In this document: one piece after another, positions 9,151 through 16,667 of the stretch
Layout of the letters: each line of letters starts with the position of its first letter
Position numbering within the stretch: the stretch's first letter is position 1
Source: a bacterium
GTDB taxonomy: Bacteria > Spirochaetota > Spirochaetia > Treponematales > Rectinemataceae
Length of the DNA stretch: 37,598 nucleotides
Assembly: GCA_021779995.1 (NCBI GenBank)
Contig: JAJXZP010000276.1
Span: forward strand, 1-37,598
Direction: 5' to 3'
Made by a program: the position numbers and the translations under genes
The notes under the pieces: model-generated
Databases searched by the model: none
What the model was told of the DNA's origin: nothing
Seen by the model: the letters and a program-made list of their open reading frames with translations, nothing else

Positions 9151-12100
9151 ATGAGGACGAACAAGCGTTTCGTGACGCCGCTCCGGATCGGGGCCGCCCT
9201 CGCGCTCCTTTTCGTCTGCCTCACGGCGCGGGACTCCGGGGCCCTGGACTACTGGGAGCCGCCCTCGGTGCTGGCAGCGGGCCGCTTCCCGACGGTCTTC
9301 TCGACCCCGGACGGCCCCCTCGTCCTGTGGCAGCAGTCGCAGGTTTCGGGCGAGGCGGGCAAGGCCTGGATCTGGCGCGCCTATCTCCGGGACGGCGCCT
9401 GGCACAGCGACCGCATCGACGAGCAGCCGCTGGCCTTCCAGGGCGCCGAGCCCCTGCTCTACTCGGCCTCCATGTCCGGAAGCGGCGAGATAGCCGTCGC
9501 GTGGCCCTCCTCCTCGAAGAGTTTCGAGGTGAGCCTCTCGGACGACGGCGGCACGACCTTCCGACGCTCCGGCTCGATCGACAGCGCCTCGACCTCGGTG
9601 GCTCCCCGCATCTTCCCCAGCTCGGGCGGGGGCTGGATCCTCTTCGTGACCCAGGGGAAGCCGGGTGCCGCCCTGGGCCAGGACCAGGGCAGCCTGCCGA
9701 GCACCATCAGCATCTACTCCTCGGCCTCCCCGGACGGCCGCTCCTGGTCCGCCCTCCAGCCCCTCGTCGCGCCCGACGAGGGCCTCAGCGTCAACTTCCT
9801 CCCGGCCTCGGCCCCGGTGGGAGGCCGCGACATCGTCGTGTTCCAGACCCTGATCCCGCTCGAAGGCTCGGTGCCCTCGCATTACATGCTCATGGCCAAG
9901 ACCTCTTCCGACGGGGGACGCAGCTGGTCCCGGGCCACCGTGGTGACCGGCTTCGCCGATCCGGCCGGAGGCGCCGCGGCCGGTCCCGAAAACTACGACA
10001 ACCAGCGCCCGGCGCTCTTCCCGATCGATGGCAGCGCGCTGCTCGTCTGGGAACGGCGCATGACCAAGACGACGAGGACCCGGATCTGGTCGGCGCGTCT
10101 GGACGGCGAGGGCGCCCTCGAACCCGGCAGTCCGGCTCCCGTTTCGCCCGACCTGAGTTCGTACATCCTTTCGCAGACCTACGAATCCGGCGGCCGACCC
10201 TCCGTCGTCTACCTCGAGGACAGGCTCAAGGGCAACGCGGTCTACGACGCCCACTACCGGGACGGCCGATGGGAAAGCGAGAGTCTGGGCCTGAGCGCCC
10301 GCGGCGATCCCTCGCAGTCGGGCTTCACGGCCTTCGCCCGCGTGGTCAGGTACAAGGGCCGCAGCTACGTCGCCTGGCAGTACGACAAATCGGGCGGCTC
10401 GCGGATCTACACGCTCGAGCCCGTGCTCCACGTCGATCCGCCCGGCCTCGTCGCGCTCAACTTCGATCCCGCGAGGAAGTCGCGGCACGAGAGCGCGCAG
10501 ATCCGGGTGGACTTCCCCGTCGACGTCTCGGGCATGAAGAGCATCGCCTACCTCTGGAACCGCGGCGCCCTGACCGCCGGGGCGACGCTCGCCGAGCAGC
10601 GGCGGGACGCCGCCCTGATCTGGCGGACAGGCACGGTGCTCCCGGCTTCGGAGCAAAACCTCGAACTGCCCGCCGCGCAGGACGGCCCCTGGACCCTCGC
10701 GGTCTCGATCGAGGACAACGCCGGCAACCGCTCCCGGCCGGCCTCGCTGACCTTCGTGCGCAAGCGCACTCCGCCCCGGCCGCCGATCATCCTCCCGCCC
10801 GACACCGACCCGAGCGGCTTCCTCGCCTCCAACACCTTCACGATCGACTGGCAGGAGGCGCCCGACCCCGACCTCGCGGGCTATACCTGGGAACTCCGCT
10901 ACGCGGGGCCCCTGGAGAGGAAGGCCGGCGCGCTTTCTCAGGGGGCGGGCGGGCTTTCGCGGCAGGCGGGCGCGCAGGCGGTGGCCGCCGTCCGGGCCTC
11001 GGCGAAGGAGAGCGCGGCGCGCGCGGCCCCGCTGCCGGGCCTGAGCTCCTACGAGAGCGAGCTCGTCCAGCGTGCGGGACCGCCCGTGCCGCCGCCGGTC
11101 ATCCGCGGCACGACGCCGAGCTTCTCCCAGACGAATGTCGACAACGGCTACTACCTGTTCTCGGTCGCGGCCATCGACAGCGTGGGCAACATCAGCGACG
11201 TTTCCACCATTCTCCTGCGCGCCGACAAGTATGTCCCGCACACGATCGTCACCCGGGTCGAGCCCACGCGGGACGCGCTGGGGCGGACGAACCTGCGCAT
11301 CCTGGGCCGCGGCTTCACCACCGACGGCATCATCGACCGGATCGTCCTCGACCGCGACGGCAAGCCGCCGTACGACGTAGAGCGCAGTTCGGGCAACGGC
11401 GACTACCGCCTCGTCTCCGACCGCGAGATCGACGGCTTCTCCTTCGGCGACGTGCAGACCGGCCAGTACCGGCTCGGGCTCCACCACTCGACGCGCGGCT
11501 GGTACTGGACACCCGCCCTCGTCTCGGTCGACCTCTCGGGCACGGTCAAGTACGGCGTCGAGGAGGCCTACCGTCCCGCCTGGCGCTTCCTGGGCCTGCA
11601 GAGCCGGCCGCTCTCGATCTACGACGCATTCATACTCGCGGCGATCCTCTTCGCCGGCCTCGGTCTCGCGCTCTCCCTGCGACAGGTCGTCCTGGTCGCG
11701 CGGGAAGGCGCCGAGGTGCGGCGCGAGGTGCTCGCCCTGATTTCCGGAGGGTCCATGCCGACTACAGAAAAGCTTCGTCGAGCGCAGTCGCTCAAACGGC
11801 GCGGAGCCGGCCTGAGGGTGAAGTTCACCCTCACCATCGGCATCCTCGTCATCTTCGTGGTCGTCCTCGTCTCGATCCCCCTCGGGCTCCTCATGATCAG
11901 CACCCAGCGCTCGGCCCTGGCCACGGGCCTGGAGCAGCGCGCCAAGGTCCTCCTCGAAAGCGCCGCCCAGGGAGGCCGCTTCTTCCTCGGCAAGGAAGAC
12001 GCGGTCACCCAGCTGAGCTTCCTCCCCGACCAGGCCAAGGCCATGGAAGGCGGGGTGTACATCACCATCACCGGCAACAGCGCCCAGGCCAAGGTCGCGG

Positions 12101-13983
12101 GCCAGGATGTCGTCTACGCCACCAACGACGACGCGATCGCCTCCAAGGTCGAGGGCGCTCCCTTCGTGCTCGGACAGTCCGTCATGCGAAGCTCAGGCCC
12201 CGGGGCCGACCCGCTCGCGCCCGGGATCGCCTCGATGGCGGCCGAGCTCCAGACCAAGTCGGAAGAGGCGATAGCCCAGAACCTCGCCGACAAGGTGAGG
12301 CTCGCCCAGGAGAAGGCCGGCCTCGGCCAGGGCGCCGCGGCCTCGGCCCGCAGGTCCCAGATCAACGACGCGCTCGACCAGGAGGACCGGCGGATCCGCG
12401 AGATGCTGAGGACCATCTCGGACGCGGCCGTCGGCTCGGTGCCGGCCTTCGATCCGGCGAAGCTGGCCTCCCGGCCGGAAGACTTCCTCTTCTACAAGCC
12501 GATCATCGAGTACCGCCCGAACGACCAGCTGCTCTATCGCGGCATGGTCCGCCTGGAGGTCAGCACGGTCCACATCGTGGCGGAGCTCCGCTCGGCCACC
12601 GCCAGTCTCGTGGGCATAACGCTCGTCATCGCCGCGATCGCGCTCGGCATCGGCATCCTCGGCGCCTTCATCCTCTCCACGGCGATCGTGCGCCCGATCC
12701 GCACGCTCGTGCTGCAGATCGCCAAGATCCGCGACACGCCCGACATCGAGACCCTGGCGGGGGAGCGCATCGAGGTGGCGACCCGCGACGAGCTCTTCAC
12801 CCTCGCCGACACGGTCAACCAGATGACCGACGGCCTCGTGAGGGCCGCCAAAGCCTCGAAGGAACTCATCGTCGGCAAGGGCATCCAGAAGATGTTCATT
12901 CCCCTCGACCCGGCCCCCGGATCGCGCGCCAAGCTCTCGACCGGCAGCCGCGACGAGAAGGACTTCGAGGTTTTCGGCTACTATGAAGGCGCCAAGGGCG
13001 TCTCCGGCGACTACTGGGACTTCAAGTCGATCAACGCCCGCTACCATTACTTCATCAAGTGCGACATCTCCGGCAAGGGCGTCTCCGCGGCCCTCATCAT
13101 GGTCCAGGTCGCGACCATGGTCATCAACTACTTCAACGAGTGGAAGAAGGCCATGCCGCGCAACATCGACCTCACCCAGCTCGCCTACCAGATCAACGAC
13201 TTCATCGAGGAGCGCGGCTTCCAGGGCCGCTTCGCCGCCTTCACCCTCGGCCTCTGGGACTCGCAGGACGGCGCCGCCTATATCTGCGAGGCCGGCGACC
13301 GCAAGCTCCATTCCTGGAACCATAAGCGCGGCGAGCTCGTCGAGGAACTCCTGCCCGACTCGCCGGCGGCGGGCATCTTCCCGAGCTTCATGGTCCAGAT
13401 GAAGAATCCCATGGTGCAGATCGTCCGCACGTTCGAGCAGGACGACGTGCTCCTGCTCTACACCGACGGCATCGAGGAGGCCAAGCGCCATTTCCGCGAC
13501 GCCGACTTCAAGATCGTGCCCTGCACCGACGTGCCGAAGGACCAGACGCACGAAAACCACTCGGGCGGCCAGGACAACGAGGAGTTCGGTTACGATCGCA
13601 TAACGGCCATTCTCGAGGCCGTGGACAAGCGCGGCTCGTACCGCCTCGTGAAGCAGCACGATCCCCTGCCCGACGACCTCCTCAGCTTCGACTTCTCGAC
13701 CTGCTCAGGCAGCCTGCAAGAGAAGGTCCTCGCGCTCATCGCGGTCGAGAAGGTCTTCCGCATGTATCCCGATCCGCAGGCGACCGAGAGCGACTACGTC
13801 CTCGTGGACGAGAAGGTGGACAAGTTCCTCGAACGGCACTTCGACCAGTACCGGCTCTACTGCTCGAAGAAGAAGCCCTACACCGATCCGCAGAAGGACA
13901 ACCCGGGCTACCTGCTCTACGCCGGCATCAAGGAAGACGATCAGTACGACGACCTGACGATCCTGGGCATCCGTCGCAAGTAG
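9151..13983 (+). CDS. Membrane sensor phosphatase: N-terminal BNR/Asp-box repeats, Fn3-like region, TM, HAMP, SpoIIE/PP2C domain
   Basis: 1610 aa; Asp boxes SDDGGTTF, SPDGRSW, SSDGGRSW; HAMP ILSTAIVRPIRTLVLQIAKI; PP2C motifs DISGKGVSAALIMVQ, LYTDGIEEAKRHF, DDLTILGIRRK; 1-nt gap after the TPR gene. Confidence 0.88.
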   Translation: MRTNKRFVTPLRIGAALALLFVCLTARDSGALDYWEPPSVLAAGRFPTVFSTPDGPLVLWQQSQVSGEAGKAWIWRAYLRDGAWHSDRIDEQPLAFQGAEPLLYSASMSGSGEIAVAWPSSSKSFEVSLSDDGGTTFRRSGSIDSASTSVAPRIFPSSGGGWILFVTQGKPGAALGQDQGSLPSTISIYSSASPDGRSWSALQPLVAPDEGLSVNFLPASAPVGGRDIVVFQTLIPLEGSVPSHYMLMAKTSSDGGRSWSRATVVTGFADPAGGAAAGPENYDNQRPALFPIDGSALLVWERRMTKTTRTRIWSARLDGEGALEPGSPAPVSPDLSSYILSQTYESGGRPSVVYLEDRLKGNAVYDAHYRDGRWESESLGLSARGDPSQSGFTAFARVVRYKGRSYVAWQYDKSGGSRIYTLEPVLHVDPPGLVALNFDPARKSRHESAQIRVDFPVDVSGMKSIAYLWNRGALTAGATLAEQRRDAALIWRTGTVLPASEQNLELPAAQDGPWTLAVSIEDNAGNRSRPASLTFVRKRTPPRPPIILPPDTDPSGFLASNTFTIDWQEAPDPDLAGYTWELRYAGPLERKAGALSQGAGGLSRQAGAQAVAAVRASAKESAARAAPLPGLSSYESELVQRAGPPVPPPVIRGTTPSFSQTNVDNGYYLFSVAAIDSVGNISDVSTILLRADKYVPHTIVTRVEPTRDALGRTNLRILGRGFTTDGIIDRIVLDRDGKPPYDVERSSGNGDYRLVSDREIDGFSFGDVQTGQYRLGLHHSTRGWYWTPALVSVDLSGTVKYGVEEAYRPAWRFLGLQSRPLSIYDAFILAAILFAGLGLALSLRQVVLVAREGAEVRREVLALISGGSMPTTEKLRRAQSLKRRGAGLRVKFTLTIGILVIFVVVLVSIPLGLLMISTQRSALATGLEQRAKVLLESAAQGGRFFLGKEDAVTQLSFLPDQAKAMEGGVYITITGNSAQAKVAGQDVVYATNDDAIASKVEGAPFVLGQSVMRSSGPGADPLAPGIASMAAELQTKSEEAIAQNLADKVRLAQEKAGLGQGAAASARRSQINDALDQEDRRIREMLRTISDAAVGSVPAFDPAKLASRPEDFLFYKPIIEYRPNDQLLYRGMVRLEVSTVHIVAELRSATASLVGITLVIAAIALGIGILGAFILSTAIVRPIRTLVLQIAKIRDTPDIETLAGERIEVATRDELFTLADTVNQMTDGLVRAAKASKELIVGKGIQKMFIPLDPAPGSRAKLSTGSRDEKDFEVFGYYEGAKGVSGDYWDFKSINARYHYFIKCDISGKGVSAALIMVQVATMVINYFNEWKKAMPRNIDLTQLAYQINDFIEERGFQGRFAAFTLGLWDSQDGAAYICEAGDRKLHSWNHKRGELVEELLPDSPAAGIFPSFMVQMKNPMVQIVRTFEQDDVLLLYTDGIEEAKRHFRDADFKIVPCTDVPKDQTHENHSGGQDNEEFGYDRITAILEAVDKRGSYRLVKQHDPLPDDLLSFDFSTCSGSLQEKVLALIAVEKVFRMYPDPQATESDYVLVDEKVDKFLERHFDQYRLYCSKKKPYTDPQKDNPGYLLYAGIKEDDQYDDLTILGIRRK

Positions 13984-13993
13984 CGGCGGCGCC

Positions 13994-14869
13994 TCAGCTA
14001 GCCGCCGAGCGCTCGGCGGCGGCCGCATTCCGGACCGCCTCCTCGAACTTTTCGAACCGCGGCGCCTCGCCGGCCGCCAGGGGGTAGCGGAACCGGGCGC
14101 CGCCGGAGCGCAGCTCCAGCATGCGGTAGCGTTCCTCGCCGGGCGGCGCGCCGCCGTCCACGAAGACGGGGCGGAGGTCCAGCGGCACATAACGCGTCAT
14201 GTGGCTGTACTCGGCCATCCGCTTCGAGCGGAAGGGCGGTTCCTCCGAGATGCCGTAGAACATGGACGGGGCGAGCGTCAGGATGTACGACGAAATGATC
14301 CTGGACGAGTCGAGGAAGCGGGGCACGGGCGTCTCGGGGTGGTAGAACCTGGCCGCCAGCTCGTCGTCGTTCATGACCTCGACGGCGTAGCTGTGGTACT
14401 TGTAGTCGATGCGCAGGAGATCGGCGAAGGGATCCGGCTCGATCGAACGCAGCCGGCGCTCCGGGGGAGCCTCGCGCGCCCGATACCGCCTGAAGGCGGC
14501 TATCATCGGAACGAAGAAATAGGAACTGACGGTGTTGTACAGAAGCGAAACCCGATCGCCGCCGCGGAGGTAGAAGCTCATGCGCGAGGCAAGGAGGGTG
14601 GTGGCCGTCTCCAGCACATCGACGTCCGCGAGCTCGAAGAGGCGCTTTTCGTAGCCCGAACGCCGCTTCTTGATGACGAGCACCCGCGAGAGCGCCTGGC
14701 AGAGAAAAGTTTCCGGCTCGAAGCCACGCATGCCGCGCGAGGCCGGGGCGCGCACGCAGTAGGGGAAATCGGGAAAGGCCTCGGCGACCATGTCGGCGCA
14801 GGCCGCCGGCAATCGGCCGGGCTCCTCGATCCTGGTCGACCAGGTCTCTACGCTGCCGTCTCTGCTCAT
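13994..14869 (-). CDS. Conserved hypothetical protein
   Basis: 291-aa ORF with SD-like GGGAGG before ATG; no family recognised. Confidence 0.7.
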   Translation of the reverse strand: MSRDGSVETWSTRIEEPGRLPAACADMVAEAFPDFPYCVRAPASRGMRGFEPETFLCQALSRVLVIKKRRSGYEKRLFELADVDVLETATTLLASRMSFYLRGGDRVSLLYNTVSSYFFVPMIAAFRRYRAREAPPERRLRSIEPDPFADLLRIDYKYHSYAVEVMNDDELAARFYHPETPVPRFLDSSRIISSYILTLAPSMFYGISEEPPFRSKRMAEYSHMTRYVPLDLRPVFVDGGAPPGEERYRMLELRSGGARFRYPLAAGEAPRFEKFEEAVRNAAAAERSAAS

Positions 14870-15008
14870 GGAACCTCCCGGATCGCCGTCAGAACGTACC
14901 CGCGTATCCAGGAGTCGTCAGCCGCGATACGCGGCGGTTCCGGCGAACTCCATCGCCTAAAAATGCCCGGCGATCAGGATAGCCCCGCCGATCCCCTGCG
15001 TCAACGAC

Positions 15009-16226
15009 TCAAGCGCCCTCGGCCAGAGCCCTCCTGGCCGCGAAGAAGAAGGGCAAGGCGGCCAGCTGCGCCACCAGGGAGAAGGCGACCAGCGCGACCA
15101 AGGACTTGTCGTAGAGGAAGCCCATGGCCCAGGAGCCGAGGAACCAGAAGGCGCCGAAGCCGGCGTTGAAGATGCCTATCGCGGTGCCGCGCCTCTCCTT
15201 CCGGACCATGGTCGTCACGGCTGCCTTGAGGATCGATTCCTGGGCTCCCATCCCTATGCCCCAGAGGAGCACGCCCGCGATCACGAGGGCGGGCGCCTTG
15301 AACAGGAATACGAGAGGGGCGAAGAAGGCGGAGATCGCGGTGGAGAGGATGATCGCCACCATGCCCTTCCGGTCGAACAGGGGCCCGAAGACGAGGGCCG
15401 AGACGGCGTCGATGCCCATGGCCAGAGCGTAGAGGACCGGCACGATGTTGTCGGGGAAGATCTGCTGCTTGACCACGTGGAAAGCCATGAGCGGGAAGTC
15501 GGCGAAGCCGATGGCGAGGAAGATGATGCCCCCGAAGTAGAGCCAGTAGGGCCTGGATAGCCCCTCCCGTTCGCGCTCGGGCGCGGTGGTCTCGAACTCG
15601 TGCGGCCGCGGGTAGCGGTGCCTGGCGACGAGGAGGAGGACCAGCGCGATCGAAGCCGGGATCCCGAGGAGGAAAAAGGCCAGGGAATAGGCCGAGAGCC
15701 TGCCGGAAGACTCCTTGAGTGTCAGGACGGCGAAAAGCATCAAGGGGCCCAGGACCGCGCCGATCTGGTCCAGCACCTCCTGCAGGGCGAAGCCCTTGCC
15801 GGCTCCCACCTCGTTCGCGGCGAACGAGGCGATGGTGGTCTTGGCCGGGTTCCTGATCGCCTTGCCCAGGCGCTCCACGACGATGAGGATGCAGGCGAAG
15901 AGCCAGCCGAAGCCGGGGGCGAGGGCCAGGGCCGGTATGGCGAAAAGATTGATGAGGTAGCCGATGATGGTCAGGAGCCAGTAGCGGTGCGTCTTGTCGC
16001 TCAGGTAGCCGGTCGCCAGGCGCAGGGCATAGCCGATGAGCTCACCGAGGCCGGAGACGAAGCCGACCGTCACCGCCGAGGCTCCCAGGAGGAGGAGATA
16101 GGGCCCGAGAATGCTCCGGGCCCCTTCGTAGGTGAAATCGGAGAAGAGGCTCACCACGCCGAGCAGGGCGAGAAAGGCATAGGCGGCCTTCCTCTTGGTA
16201 TCAGTCGCAGGACGATCATCGTTCAT
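15009..16226 (-). CDS. MFS transporter
   Basis: 405 aa, 12-TM pattern; FLALLGVVSLFSDFTYEGARSILGPYLLLLGASAVTVGFVSGLGELIGY. Confidence 0.85.
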   Translation of the reverse strand: MNDDRPATDTKRKAAYAFLALLGVVSLFSDFTYEGARSILGPYLLLLGASAVTVGFVSGLGELIGYALRLATGYLSDKTHRYWLLTIIGYLINLFAIPALALAPGFGWLFACILIVVERLGKAIRNPAKTTIASFAANEVGAGKGFALQEVLDQIGAVLGPLMLFAVLTLKESSGRLSAYSLAFFLLGIPASIALVLLLVARHRYPRPHEFETTAPEREREGLSRPYWLYFGGIIFLAIGFADFPLMAFHVVKQQIFPDNIVPVLYALAMGIDAVSALVFGPLFDRKGMVAIILSTAISAFFAPLVFLFKAPALVIAGVLLWGIGMGAQESILKAAVTTMVRKERRGTAIGIFNAGFGAFWFLGSWAMGFLYDKSLVALVAFSLVAQLAALPFFFAARRALAEGA

Positions 16227-16474
16227 GGGGCCTCGATTCGCGGGGAATGTAGGTCGCTTCGATTCCTCCCGCCGCTACGGCGAGGAACGCGGGGCGCTCG
16301 GGCGAGTCGACTCCGAAGCCGGCCGACCTGCCGAACCCCGGCTCTTGACGCAAGCGCCGCGAGACTTGCCTATGATACTGAGCCACGCGCGATCCTTTCA
16401 ACGCGATCGGGTCGAAAGAGCCGTCGCGCGACCATGCAAATCCGATATCCGCCACGCGACGAAGGCGCCGGCCC

Positions 16475-16589
16475 GAAGCCGCGGCGCCGATCGGCCAGAA
16501 GCCACTGCGACGACCGGCCAGAAGCCGCTGCGACGACCGGGGCGAAGCCGCGGCGCCGATCGGCCAGAAGCCGCGGCGCTCGCCGGCCC
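16475..16589. repeat. Five tandem 23-bp repeats
   Basis: GAAGCCGCGGCGCCGATCGGCCA; GAAGCCACTGCGACGACCGGCCA; GAAGCCGCTGCGACGACCGGGGC; GAAGCCGCGGCGCCGATCGGCCA; GAAGCCGCGGCGCTCGCCGGCCC. Confidence 0.92.
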
Positions 16590-16632
16590 TGCGTTTCCCT
16601 CTTTGTTCTGCGGTCTGGCTACTTTTAGTTGC

Positions 16633-16661
16633 TTGACGCATCCAACCAACCGAAGTACAGT
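16633..16661 (+). promoter_or_regulatory. Sigma70-like promoter TTGACG-N17-TACAGT, 6 nt before the GH94 ATG
   Basis: -35 at 16633-16638, -10 at 16656-16661, ATG at 16668. Confidence 0.6.
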
Positions 16662-16667
16662 TGCGTC

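Noticed and set aside
7032-11487. 730-aa and 791-aa minus-strand ORFs
   Set aside because: Antisense shadow ORFs of the TPR and phosphatase genes
9327-12986. 1219-aa plus-strand ORF overlapping the phosphatase
   Set aside because: Arg/Pro-rich frame-shifted shadow of the 9151-13983 gene
16434-16628. Short ORF reading through the 23-bp repeats (MQIRYPPRDEGAGPKPRRRSARS...)
   Set aside because: Repeat simply lacks stops; two plus frames are open, unit length is not a multiple of 3, Arg-rich composition, no SD
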